DNA from: JBBFMJ01 sp037441225
Lineage (GTDB): Bacteria; Acidobacteriota; Thermoanaerobaculia; UBA2201
Assembly: GCA_037441225.1 (NCBI GenBank)
Contig: JBBISU010000066.1
Location: forward strand, 1 to 17,670
Length of the DNA: 17,670 bases
Direction of reading: 5' to 3'
A model generated the notes under the pieces. That model was given only the letters and a program-made list of their open reading frames with translations. It was not told the origin of the DNA and did no database searches. Numbering within the stretch: position 1 is the stretch's first letter; each line of letters opens with the position of its first letter. Below, piece by piece: positions 1 to 8,019 of this stretch. Position numbers and translations under genes: made by a program.

Positions 1-2460
1 ATTTTTATAAGCATCTTCACCTGATTTTAAGATAAATTCAATTCCATCTTTTAAGTCATCTGATTCAATGTAATGATATGAAATTATTTGACCAATATCA
101 GTTTTATATTCTTTATAAAATTCTTTGTAAATCTCTGCTGCAATTTTATGAAATTTTCTTTTGGAAGAAAAATCATTTGAATTATATATACTTGAACGGA
201 TATAATTTTTTAAAAAATAATAATAATTTCCCTTTTCATTAAAACCTAAAAATTCCTTCCTTTCTATGATTTTTGAAATTGTCTCTTTCTGGATATTATA
301 CATAGATAAAATTTTCTCGAGTAAATCAAATTTTAAATTTTCTCCAAAGACAGATAAAATTTTTAGCAAAAACTGTTCCTCTGGTGAAATTTTATCAAAT
401 TTGCTTAAAGCCACCTCTTCAAGGGTTGTGGAAATTTTTGGTTTCTTTGTTTCATCTATTAAAATAACCTCTGGATGCTCTTTATCTTTGCTTAAATACC
501 CTGACTCTTGATAATTTTTTAATGTCTCTTTTAAAAGATGTGGATTCCCTTTTGATGCCTCAAAAATTTCCTTCAGTATCTTTTCCTGCAAATTCTGGCA
601 ATTTAAAAATTTAAAAACAAATTCTTTTGTCTCAAAAAAGTTAAAATTTTCAATTTTTATTGAAAGAAAATTTAAAACATTTGAAAGATCTTTTATCTTT
701 TCCCTTCCAATTACAATAAATAATGGTGATGGTTTTGAAATTACTAAACATAAATTATAAAAAAGTTCTGCACTTGATGTATCTGCCCATTGAAAATTGT
801 TTAAAACAATTGCAACTTTTTTTAAATTACAAATTTCATTTAAAAGGATTGAAATTTCTTTAATTAAAATGCTTTGCTTTGTTTTCTCATCTATTTGAAT
901 TTTTTCTGCTTTGTTTTCTATTTTTAAAAAATCCAGTAAAACAAAGGAAAATTTAAAAAAATGCGGATATTTTTCTTTTAAAAGTTTTTGCCACTTGCCC
1001 GCTTTATCTTCAAAAAATAATAAATCAAAAAGATCCTTTAAAATTTTTTCCCAGGGGTAATATGGAAAATTTTTTGAAAATTCCTGACACCTTCCAAAAA
1101 TTATTTCATATCCCTTTAATTTTTCTTTAATAAGATACTTTAGAAAAGCACTTTTCCCAATCCCACCTTCACCTGTTATCTCTAATACCTTTGGCTCAAA
1201 TTCTTTTTCTTTAATAAATTTTTCAGCTTCTTCAACTAATTCCTTTTTTTGAACATAAAATTCTTCTTCTGCCTCACCTTTTTTTTCTTCCGGGGAAAAA
1301 ATTTCAACTGCTTCACTTTTTCCTTTTACCTTTACTGAATTTAAGTATTTAAAAGCAAAGGAATCTGCCTCGTCTTTTAAAAAACTGCTCACAATTATTT
1401 CACCTTCTGATGAATACTGCATCAAGCGGGCAGATAAGTTAACTGCATCCCCCATAACAGTGTATTCGCATCTTTCTTCATTTCCAACAATTCCAGAAAA
1501 AATTGTTCCGCAGTTTATTCCAATTGAGACCTTTAAATTATTTTCTTTTCCTATTTTTTGAATTTCTTTTGAAAAATGAATTGCTCTGTCAATGTCATCC
1601 TCATGTGATACTGGAGCACCAAAGGTTATTAAAAATTTTGAACCCTTGTCTCCAAAATCAACTTTATTTAAAAATCCTTCATATTCATCTACTTTTTTTC
1701 TTATTTGGATATAAAAATTTTGAAGGACTTTTAGGTCTTTTAAATTATAATAACTTTCAATCCCTTTAAAAGAAAGAAAAATTATAACGGTCTTCCTGTG
1801 CTCATTTAAAATTGAAGAAAAACCAGATGAAATTTTTTCATACAAAACAGGGTGTATAAATCTTTTTATTTTTTCATTTTCTATGGATTTTTCTTTTTTA
1901 AAGGAGGTAAAATTTATACCTTCAATTTTTTCTTCCCTTTTTGGAGATATTATTATCTCACCTGCCTCTGCAATGTGTTCTGCCTCTGCTGCCCAATCAA
2001 CTGGATTTCCTGCAAATACATAATCAAAAAATTCATCGCCTACTAAAAGCAAGGTATGGATGCCTGAAGCAATGCCAATTTTTATTTTTATATTAAAATC
2101 TCCTTGTGGGGTTTTACAAATTTCATTTTCACGCATAAAAGAGATAATTTCCACACCTGCATAGTAAGCCATTTCTTTTTCTTCAAAAAAGGAAGTTATG
2201 GCATCCCCTGCAAACCTCATTATATCCCCATTATATTTGTAAATAATTTTTATTATTGAATTAAAATATTTGTTTAAAATATCTGTTAAAATTTCAGAGC
2301 CCTCTCTTCCTAATTTTTGAAGTTCCTCTGACATTTTTGTAAACCCAGAGATATCAGCAAATAATGTAGTTCCTTTTAAAAATGCCACCCTTGATTTGAA
2401 ATCTCTTTTTTCTGAAATAAATGAAATCAAAACATTAGGAATAAATTTTTTTAAATCCAT
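1..2460 (-). CDS. Tandem class III nucleotide cyclase / AAA ATPase signalling protein (partial, runs off left edge)
   Basis: The frame stays open from the ATG at 2460 to base 1, giving at least 820 residues; the C-terminus is outside the window. Two cyclase homology domains come first. Domain 1 (about residues 25-185) has FADISGF with Asp36 and RFAGDA with Asp86, the two metal-binding aspartates of class III cyclases. Domain 2 (about 210-395) has FGDKGSKF near 265 and MGDAVNLSARL near 335, with the Asn and Arg used in catalysis. Then follow a P-loop, GEGGIGKS, at about 430-437, a Walker-B-like LNNFQWAD near 555, and a helical region that probably leads into TPR-like repeats. This order matches the soluble adenylyl cyclase (class IIIb) type, so the likely reaction is ATP to cAMP in the cytoplasm; GTP use cannot be excluded. 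The start has no Shine-Dalgarno but a -10 box 7 bases upstream. It lies 21 bases after the rsmB stop. Confidence 0.85.
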   Translation of the reverse strand, partial: MDLKKFIPNVLISFISEKRDFKSRVAFLKGTTLFADISGFTKMSEELQKLGREGSEILTDILNKYFNSIIKIIYKYNGDIMRFAGDAITSFFEEKEMAYYAGVEIISFMRENEICKTPQGDFNIKIKIGIASGIHTLLLVGDEFFDYVFAGNPVDWAAEAEHIAEAGEIIISPKREEKIEGINFTSFKKEKSIENEKIKRFIHPVLYEKISSGFSSILNEHRKTVIIFLSFKGIESYYNLKDLKVLQNFYIQIRKKVDEYEGFLNKVDFGDKGSKFLITFGAPVSHEDDIDRAIHFSKEIQKIGKENNLKVSIGINCGTIFSGIVGNEERCEYTVMGDAVNLSARLMQYSSEGEIIVSSFLKDEADSFAFKYLNSVKVKGKSEAVEIFSPEEKKGEAEEEFYVQKKELVEEAEKFIKEKEFEPKVLEITGEGGIGKSAFLKYLIKEKLKGYEIIFGRCQEFSKNFPYYPWEKILKDLFDLLFFEDKAGKWQKLLKEKYPHFFKFSFVLLDFLKIENKAEKIQIDEKTKQSILIKEISILLNEICNLKKVAIVLNNFQWADTSSAELFYNLCLVISKPSPLFIVIGREKIKDLSNVLNFLSIKIENFNFFETKEFVFKFLNCQNLQEKILKEIFEASKGNPHLLKETLKNYQESGYLSKDKEHPEVILIDETKKPKISTTLEEVALSKFDKISPEEQFLLKILSVFGENLKFDLLEKILSMYNIQKETISKIIERKEFLGFNEKGNYYYFLKNYIRSSIYNSNDFSSKRKFHKIAAEIYKEFYKEYKTDIGQIISYHYIESDDLKDGIEFILKSGEDAYKN

Positions 2461-2476
2461 TATTTATAATATAACA
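2461..2476 (-). promoter_or_regulatory. Extended -10 promoter for the cyclase gene, probably leaderless
   Basis: On the minus strand TGT-TATATT (TATATT at 2473-2468, TG extension at 2476-2475) is followed by 7 bases and then the start ATG. No purine-rich Shine-Dalgarno fits in this space, so transcription would start at or next to the ATG. I see no good -35 at 17-18 bases, which is compatible with an extended -10. The string AATGTTATATTAT is shared exactly with the promoter of the GAF-protein gene near 8004. Confidence 0.5.
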
Positions 2477-2481
2477 TTTTT

Positions 2482-3813
2482 TCAAATTTCTTTCTTAATA
2501 ATTACTCCTGTCATACCATCCAGTTCTTCATTTGGAAAGATCCTTATAAATCCAGAGGGCTCTAAAAATTCTAAAATTGGTGCTTTTATATTTTTATAGT
2601 CCTTAAAGATTTTAAATCCTTTCTTTTCTTCAATTACCTCAAGTGCAACTTCTTCATTTTCTTCCCTTTCAAGTGAACAAGTTATGTAAAGTAAAAGCCC
2701 TCCTTCTGAAAGCAAGTCAAGTGATGAAGATAAAAGTTCTTTTTGTTTTTTTTTATATTCTTTAAAGTCCTCTGCTTCAAGTCGCCATTTTGCTTCTGGA
2801 TTTTTCCTTAAAACCCCAGTTCCAGAACAAGGAGCATCTAACAAAATTCTATCAAATATTCCATTTTTAAAAGATGGTTTAAGGATGCTTTGGATTAAAA
2901 ATTTTATATCTTTTCCAAAATTTTGGAAATTCTTTTTAACTTTTATTAACCTGCTAAAAAAAAGATCGGAAGATATATGAATTTTAAACTTGTAAAATAA
3001 TCTTATGAATAAACTTTTGCCACCTGGGGCAGAAGCAAGGTCAAGGAAAGCATTTCCTTGAAATTGAGAAAAAAGGTATGAAAAACTTTGAGCACTTATA
3101 TCCATTACATAGAAATTTTTTTTTACCTCTTCTAAAAGATTTTTTATATTTCCCTTTATTATTTTTAATCCAGCAGGGGAATGTTTTGTTTCTTCTGAAA
3201 TAATTTTATTTCTTAATAAAATTTCTTTCATTTCTTTTAAACTTATTTTTTTTATGTTTACAAGTAAATCAATTTTTGGGATCTTTTGATTTTCAATTAA
3301 AATTTCTTCACATCTTTTTTTCCCAAACTCCTTTATCCATCTTTCAACTAAAAATAATGGGTGTGAGTATTTTATAGAAAGTTTTTCTTCTGGTGGTCCA
3401 AAGGAATAAATTTCTTTTTTTATCTTAGGTTTCTCTAAAATTTTTCTTAAAAGAGCATTCACAAACCTTGAAGAATTTTTTTTACCTATTGACTTTGTAA
3501 ATTCCACTGCTTCATCAAGAACAGCATATTTAGGCCTTATTGGATTTAATATCAATTGATATAAGGCAATCTTTAAAATAATTAAGATTTCTTTTTCAAT
3601 TTTTTCAAATTCAATTTTTGAAACTTTTTTAATTAATGCCTCTAAAAATAAATTATGCCTTGAAACTCCATAAGCTAAGTCCGTTATCCTTTGAATGCTT
3701 TTTTTTCCAAAAGGGCTTTCAAGGGAAGATAAAATCGGTTCTATGTGGGACTTTTCATAAAAAACTCTAAAAAGTATTGAATATGCCCTTTTAAACTCAT
3801 AACTTATCCCCAT
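2482..3813 (-). CDS. rsmB: 16S rRNA (cytosine-967-C5) methyltransferase RsmB/Sun
   Basis: A 443-residue protein of the usual length. Residues 1-130 form a NusB-like RNA-binding domain; the rest is an m5C RNA methyltransferase. Visible motifs are the SAM-binding DLASAPGGKS (258-267), DAPCSGTG with Cys329 (326-333) and TCS with the catalytic Cys379. NPEAKWR after motif IV is also typical. The enzyme methylates C967 of 16S rRNA with S-adenosylmethionine. The ATG at 3813 lies inside the end of fmt (10-base overlap) with GGTGAG just upstream, so the two are likely translationally coupled. An fmt-rsmB pair is a common bacterial arrangement, which supports both calls. Confidence 0.95.
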   Translation of the reverse strand: MGISYEFKRAYSILFRVFYEKSHIEPILSSLESPFGKKSIQRITDLAYGVSRHNLFLEALIKKVSKIEFEKIEKEILIILKIALYQLILNPIRPKYAVLDEAVEFTKSIGKKNSSRFVNALLRKILEKPKIKKEIYSFGPPEEKLSIKYSHPLFLVERWIKEFGKKRCEEILIENQKIPKIDLLVNIKKISLKEMKEILLRNKIISEETKHSPAGLKIIKGNIKNLLEEVKKNFYVMDISAQSFSYLFSQFQGNAFLDLASAPGGKSLFIRLFYKFKIHISSDLFFSRLIKVKKNFQNFGKDIKFLIQSILKPSFKNGIFDRILLDAPCSGTGVLRKNPEAKWRLEAEDFKEYKKKQKELLSSSLDLLSEGGLLLYITCSLEREENEEVALEVIEEKKGFKIFKDYKNIKAPILEFLEPSGFIRIFPNEELDGMTGVIIKKEI

Positions 3814-4736
3814 AACTCACCAGTTAAAATTTTATATCCACAAATAAATTGATAGGAATAACAAGCATTTTTCCCTTCAATTTGTAATTTTTTTATCCTT
3901 AGCACATCTTTTCCACAAGCAATATCTATCCCCCTTGATTTTACATCAATAATCATACCTGGTGTAAAACTTTTTACTTCAAAAGGAACAACTTCTGCTT
4001 CCCAGATTTTTAATATTTTTTTATTAAAATATGTATATGCCCCAGGAAATGGATTAAATGCCCTAATCATATTTCTTATTTTTTGAGCAGGGAGTTTCCA
4101 GTCAATTTTGCAATTTTCTTTTTCAATTTTTTTCGTAATAGTTGCTTTTGAGTTATCCTGTTGCTTTGGAATTATTTTGCCTTCTTCTAATTCTTTTAAA
4201 GTTTTGATCATAAGATTAGCTCCAATTTTTGCAAGACGCTCTGACAGCGTTCCATAGGTATCATCAGGCAAAATTGAGACCTCTTCTTGTAAAAGGATTG
4301 GACCTGTATCCATTCCTTCATCTAAAACCATTGTTGTAACACCTGTTGTTTCATCTCCTTCAAGAAGAGCATACTGGATAGGAGAAGGACCTCTGTGCCT
4401 TGGAAGAAGGGAAGGATGTAAATTTATGCAGCCGTATTTTGGGATTTCAAGAATTTCCTTTGGAAGAAAAGCCCCAAAGGCAACTACCACAATTGCTTCT
4501 GGTTTTAATTTTTCAACTTCTTCAATAATTTCATTTTTTCTTAAAGTATTTATTTTAAAAACAGGTAAAGATAAATTCTGGCAATACTCCCCTACTGGTG
4601 TATTTTTAATTTCCAAACCCCTGCCTTGCGGTTTGTCCAATCTTGTAAATATTCTTAAAATGTCATATTTATTCTCTAAAAGTTTATTTAAAGTTTGTAA
4701 GGCAAAATGAGGTGTTCCCATATAAATTATATTCAT
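3804..4736 (-). CDS. fmt: Methionyl-tRNA formyltransferase
   Basis: A 310-residue protein with the formyltransferase fold at the N-terminus (MNIIYMGTPHFA) and the catalytic triad in the usual spacing: Asn105 and His107 in INLHPSLLPRHRG, and Asp143 in GMDTGPIL. The C-terminal third (about 205-305) is the tRNA-binding, OB-like domain, including FNPFPGAYTY. It transfers a formyl group from 10-formyl-tetrahydrofolate to Met-tRNA(fMet) for initiation. The start ATG overlaps the stop of the upstream SDR gene as ATGA (4736-4733), with no clear Shine-Dalgarno, so reinitiation by coupling is likely. No def (peptide deformylase) is adjacent, although it often accompanies fmt. Confidence 0.96.
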   Translation of the reverse strand: MNIIYMGTPHFALQTLNKLLENKYDILRIFTRLDKPQGRGLEIKNTPVGEYCQNLSLPVFKINTLRKNEIIEEVEKLKPEAIVVVAFGAFLPKEILEIPKYGCINLHPSLLPRHRGPSPIQYALLEGDETTGVTTMVLDEGMDTGPILLQEEVSILPDDTYGTLSERLAKIGANLMIKTLKELEEGKIIPKQQDNSKATITKKIEKENCKIDWKLPAQKIRNMIRAFNPFPGAYTYFNKKILKIWEAEVVPFEVKSFTPGMIIDVKSRGIDIACGKDVLRIKKLQIEGKNACYSYQFICGYKILTGELWG

Positions 4737-5488
4737 AGTTTATAAAATAGCCACTCTGCAAAATTTGGAAAAATGTCGTGAAACTTTAAAAATAATTTTG
4801 CCATAAGTGGAACAATTACTTCTTTTTTTCCCTTCTCCATTGCATCAATTGTAATTTCTGCAACTTCTTCAGGAGTCAAAACTTTCAAGTACCTGCTTTG
4901 CCTTGGAATTTCACCCCTTCCTGCTTTATCCAAAAAAGGTGTTTCAACAGTTCCTGGGCATATTAATGAAATTTTTATATTGAAATCCTTTAATTCTTCC
5001 CTTAAACCTTGAACAAAACCATGAAGTGAAAATTTAGAAGCGCCATAAACACACATATTTTTAAAACCCATTTTCCCTTGAATGGAAGAAATAATTCCAA
5101 TTTTTGCACCTTTTTCTAATACAAAAGGAAGGAAAGAATAAACAGAATTTATAACTCCCAATGTATTTATTTCAATCATTTCTTTTAATTGCCACTCTTC
5201 TAATTTTATAAAAGGAGAAAAATATCCAATGCCAGCTGCACAAATTAAATTATCCAAAGATCCAAAAAATTCTTTTGCTTTTTCAAAGGCAATTTTTAAT
5301 TCCTCCAAATATCTGACATCTCCTTTTAAAGTAATTACCTTTACATTGAATTTTTCAATTTCTTTTTTAATTTCTTTTAAAAATTCCTCCCTTCTTGAAA
5401 AAAGGGCAACATTTTCCCCCCTTTGTGCCAATTTAAAAGCACAAGCTTTCCCAATACCTGATGAAGCACCTGTTATAAAATAAGACAT
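4733..5488 (-). CDS. Short-chain dehydrogenase/reductase (SDR), classical type
   Basis: A 251-residue classical SDR. It shows the Rossmann motif TGASSGIG (6-13), Asn108, Ser134/Ser135, and the YxxxK pair Tyr148 and Lys152, plus CPGTVETPF after the active site. Arg32-Arg33 after the second strand suggests NADP(H) rather than NAD(H). The usual NNAG is CAAG here (83-86), a small variation. The substrate cannot be told from sequence; relatives include 3-oxoacyl-ACP reductase-like and general carbonyl reductases. It is first in the SDR-fmt-rsmB run and overlaps fmt by 4 bases. The ATG at 5488 has no Shine-Dalgarno but a -10 box 6 bases upstream. Confidence 0.9.
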   Translation of the reverse strand: MSYFITGASSGIGKACAFKLAQRGENVALFSRREEFLKEIKKEIEKFNVKVITLKGDVRYLEELKIAFEKAKEFFGSLDNLICAAGIGYFSPFIKLEEWQLKEMIEINTLGVINSVYSFLPFVLEKGAKIGIISSIQGKMGFKNMCVYGASKFSLHGFVQGLREELKDFNIKISLICPGTVETPFLDKAGRGEIPRQSRYLKVLTPEEVAEITIDAMEKGKKEVIVPLMAKLFLKFHDIFPNFAEWLFYKL

Positions 5489-5544
5489 TTTTAAATTTTA
5501 CCATAAATCTTTATTTTTTTTCCTTTTTAAGGTATATTTAATTT
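5489..5544. promoter_or_regulatory. Divergent intergenic promoter region, both sides apparently leaderless
   Basis: This 56-base gap drives two divergent genes. On the minus strand TGG-TAAAAT (TAAAAT at 5500-5495) ends 6 bases before the SDR ATG at 5488. On the plus strand TATATT (5533-5538) ends 6 bases before the ATG at 5545. Neither gene has a Shine-Dalgarno in the remaining space. -35 boxes are weak or absent on both sides. The spacing places transcription start at the A of each start codon. This is read from the sequence; no transcript data are available. Confidence 0.5.
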
Positions 5545-7038
5545 ATGGATGTAGAAAAAAAATTAAAAAATTGGAGAAAAGCAATACTTAAATCTATTAA
5601 AAGCCAGATAAGAGAAATATTAGGTGCAAGGCCTAATTATTTGGATAGGTATTATTTAAGATATAAACATATTTTTGAAGGAAAATATAATAGAATAAAA
5701 AAGGAAATTCTTTTTGATAAAATTGAAAACTCAAAGTTAATTTTTTTGGCTGACTATCATACGCTTCAAGAGGCACAAAAATTTCATTTAGAAGTTATAA
5801 AATTTTTAAAAGAAAAAAATTATGACTTAAATTTATATCTTGAACCATATGCAATTACAGATCAAAGAATATTAGAAGATTTTTTAAAAGGGAAAATTAA
5901 TGAAGAATATTTTTTATATAAAATAAAATATAAAAAAAGATGGGGTTTTGAATGGGAAAATTATAAAGAGATTTTAAAATTTGCAAAGGAAAACAAAATA
6001 AAGGTTTATGGTATTAATTTGGAAAAAGATGCCTCTTGTGAGGAAAGGGATATTGCTTCAGCTGAATTTATTTCAAAAAAAATAAAAGAAGAAAAAGGTA
6101 AAATTCATATAGTAATAATTGGAGATTTGCATTTAGCCCCAGAGCATCTTCCTGAAAAAATTTTTAATAGATTAAAAGAAAGAATCTCTTATACAATTGT
6201 GTATCAAAATAGTGAGACAATTTATTTAAAAGAAATGGAAAAAGGAAAAGAAAAGGATTTAAATTTTGTAAAAATTGATGGGAATAGTTTTTGCGTTTTT
6301 AATACTCCTCCTTGGGTAAAATATCAAACTTGGCTTACTTTTCTTTTGAAATCAAAGGTTTTAAATGTAGAAGAAAAAAATTTGGATGATCTGGCTGAAG
6401 AGTTGCTATTTAATTTAAGCTCCTTTTTTGGGAAAAAATGGGAGTGCCAGTTTGAAGTTAAAACCTTTGATGAATTTGATTTTTTAATAAATTTATTAAA
6501 CATTGAAAATTCATCTCCTTTCTTTATGCTCCTCCAGGAAAATTATTCCTTTTTTGTTCCCTATGAAAATATAATTTACATTCCCTTTCCAGATCTTTTA
6601 AGGTTTGTTGAAGAAATTGCTCACTTTATTTTTTATGAAGAAAAAAAATGGGACAGCAAGCATATTTTTTTAGAAGAAAATTTTTATGAAAGGATATATT
6701 ATTATGCTTTTGGCTATTTTTCTTCAAAACTGCTCTTTGAAGAAAGGAAAACGCAGAGTATAAGAGAGCTAAAAAATTTGCTTCAAAGAAAAAGTGATGA
6801 AAGGGCAGAGAAAAAACTTCAAAGATTAAAAACAGCAGTTCCTTATATAATAAAAGTTTACAGGAATTTAGTAGAAAATGAAAAAAAACTAAATAAATTT
6901 TTAACCTTATTAGATGAAAATCTCTGTTTTACAATTTCCAGAAGAGCTGGATACCTTTTGGGTGAAAAGTGGTTTAAACTTTTCAAAAAAGGTCAAATAA
7001 ATTGTAATGAAATTTTGCAGAAAATAAGAAAAATGTGA
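5545..7038 (+). CDS. ChaN/Tiki-superfamily protein with a large unassigned C-terminal region
   Basis: A 497-residue protein. Residues about 55-225 look like the ChaN (haem-binding uptake, Tiki/EreA-like) fold: FLADYHTLQEAQKFH with His72 and His81, Glu100 in YLEPYAI, and IIGDLHLAPEHLP with His196. The conserved acidic and His residues could bind metal or haem. The usual GExH is ADYH here. Residues about 230-497 are not recognised; they are rich in aromatic and charged residues, with a Lys/Arg-rich helical stretch near 400-445. There is no signal peptide or lipobox, unlike the exported ChaN lipoproteins, so a cytoplasmic role is likely. It is followed after 13 bases by trxB. I have fair confidence in the N-terminal fold and none in a precise function. 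Confidence 0.65.
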   Translation: MDVEKKLKNWRKAILKSIKSQIREILGARPNYLDRYYLRYKHIFEGKYNRIKKEILFDKIENSKLIFLADYHTLQEAQKFHLEVIKFLKEKNYDLNLYLEPYAITDQRILEDFLKGKINEEYFLYKIKYKKRWGFEWENYKEILKFAKENKIKVYGINLEKDASCEERDIASAEFISKKIKEEKGKIHIVIIGDLHLAPEHLPEKIFNRLKERISYTIVYQNSETIYLKEMEKGKEKDLNFVKIDGNSFCVFNTPPWVKYQTWLTFLLKSKVLNVEEKNLDDLAEELLFNLSSFFGKKWECQFEVKTFDEFDFLINLLNIENSSPFFMLLQENYSFFVPYENIIYIPFPDLLRFVEEIAHFIFYEEKKWDSKHIFLEENFYERIYYYAFGYFSSKLLFEERKTQSIRELKNLLQRKSDERAEKKLQRLKTAVPYIIKVYRNLVENEKKLNKFLTLLDENLCFTISRRAGYLLGEKWFKLFKKGQINCNEILQKIRKM

Positions 7039-7051
7039 TAACATATTTTTT
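7034..7051 (+). promoter_or_regulatory. Possible extended -10 for a leaderless trxB transcript
   Basis: TGA-TAACAT (TAACAT at 7039-7044) ends 7 bases before the trxB ATG. The TG of the extension comes from the TGA stop of the preceding gene. The gap carries no Shine-Dalgarno. The match to TATAAT is moderate and an alternative CATATT at 7042-7047 would leave only 4 bases, so this is a weaker case than those at 2460, 5488 and 8020. trxB may also be read through from the ChaN-like gene. Confidence 0.35.
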
Positions 7052-7987
7052 ATGGAAAAAGTTTTAATATTGGGGTCTGGACCTGCAGGTTTAACTGCTG
7101 CAATCTATTGTGCAAGGGCTGATCTTTCTCCCCTTTTAATAGATGGTCCCCAACCAGGGGGACAGCTAACCATTACAACAGAAGTTGAAAATTTTCCTGG
7201 CTTCCCAGAAGGAATAAATGGACCAGAGCTTATGGAAAGGATGAGAAAACAAGCAGAAAAATTTGGAACAAAATTTATTTTTGATAATGTTTCAAAAGTT
7301 GAATTAAAAGAAAAGCCATTTAAAGTTTATCTTGAAAATTCAGAAGAAATAATTGAAACAAAATCAATAATTATTGCCACTGGTGCCTCTGCAAGGTTTT
7401 TAGGGTTGCCTGAAGAAAAAGAATTGCTTGGGCATGGTGTTTCTGCTTGTGCAACTTGTGATGGTTTTTTCTTTAAAGGAAAGGAAGTGGCAGTTGTTGG
7501 TGGAGGGGATACTGCATTAGAGGAGGCAAACTTTTTAACAAAATTTGCAACAAGAGTTTATGTAATACATAGAAGGGATAAATTAAGGGCTTCAAAAGCA
7601 ATGCAAATGTTAGCCTTTTCAAATAGTAAAATTTCCTTTATCTGGGATAGCATTGTAGAAAAAATTTTAGGAAACAAAATTACTGGTGTTGAAGGGATTG
7701 TTTTAAAAAATTTAAAGACAGTGGAAAAGAGCACATTAAATATACAAGGACTTTTTGTTGCAATTGGGCATAATCCAAATACAGAAATCTTTAAAGGACA
7801 AATTGAAATGGATGAAAAAGGATATATTTTAACAAAAAATGGCACCCATACATCGGTTGAAGGGGTTTTTGCAGCAGGTGATGTTCAAGACAGAAAATAC
7901 AGGCAAGCAATCACTGCTGCTGGTAATGGTTGTATGGCAGCAATTGATTGCCAGCATTATTTGGAAAATCTAATAAAAAATACTTGA
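7052..7987 (+). CDS. trxB: Thioredoxin reductase (NADPH, FAD)
   Basis: A 311-residue low-molecular-weight thioredoxin reductase, the usual length. It shows the FAD motif GSGPAG (8-13), GGQLT at 37-41, the redox pair CATC (Cys133 and Cys136), the NADPH-domain GGGDTALEEA (150-159), HRR after it, which selects NADPH, and the C-terminal FAD-binding GVFAAGDVQD near 272-281. It reduces thioredoxin in the cytoplasm. No thioredoxin gene is in the window. The DsbA-like gene downstream and the dihydrolipoamide dehydrogenase are other thiol-redox genes nearby, but a shared pathway is not shown. Its stop TGA overlaps the -35 of the next gene. Confidence 0.96.
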   Translation: MEKVLILGSGPAGLTAAIYCARADLSPLLIDGPQPGGQLTITTEVENFPGFPEGINGPELMERMRKQAEKFGTKFIFDNVSKVELKEKPFKVYLENSEEIIETKSIIIATGASARFLGLPEEKELLGHGVSACATCDGFFFKGKEVAVVGGGDTALEEANFLTKFATRVYVIHRRDKLRASKAMQMLAFSNSKISFIWDSIVEKILGNKITGVEGIVLKNLKTVEKSTLNIQGLFVAIGHNPNTEIFKGQIEMDEKGYILTKNGTHTSVEGVFAAGDVQDRKYRQAITAAGNGCMAAIDCQHYLENLIKNT

Positions 7988-8019
7988 CTTTTAAAAATAT
8001 TTAATGTTATATTATTTTT
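7984..8019 (+). promoter_or_regulatory. Strong promoter for the GAF-protein gene, leaderless arrangement
   Basis: TTGACT (7984-7989) and TATATT (8008-8013) are separated by 18 bases, with a TGT extension at 8005-8007. Six bases then lead directly to the ATG at 8020. This is the best promoter in the window and leaves no room for a 5' untranslated region or Shine-Dalgarno. The -35 overlaps the trxB stop codon (7985-7987). Confidence 0.65.

Noticed and set aside
1503..2599. Plus-strand open frames of 64-88 codons at 1503, 1852 and 2396
   Set aside because: They lie opposite the cyclase and rsmB genes, are rich in Phe/Leu/Tyr as expected of the reverse of A-rich coding DNA, and have no ribosome sites.
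6640..6650. Long A runs in coding regions (for example in the ChaN-like gene) as programmed slippage sites
   Set aside because: Such runs are common in Lys-rich, AT-rich genes, the frames continue without interruption, and no alternative product is evident.
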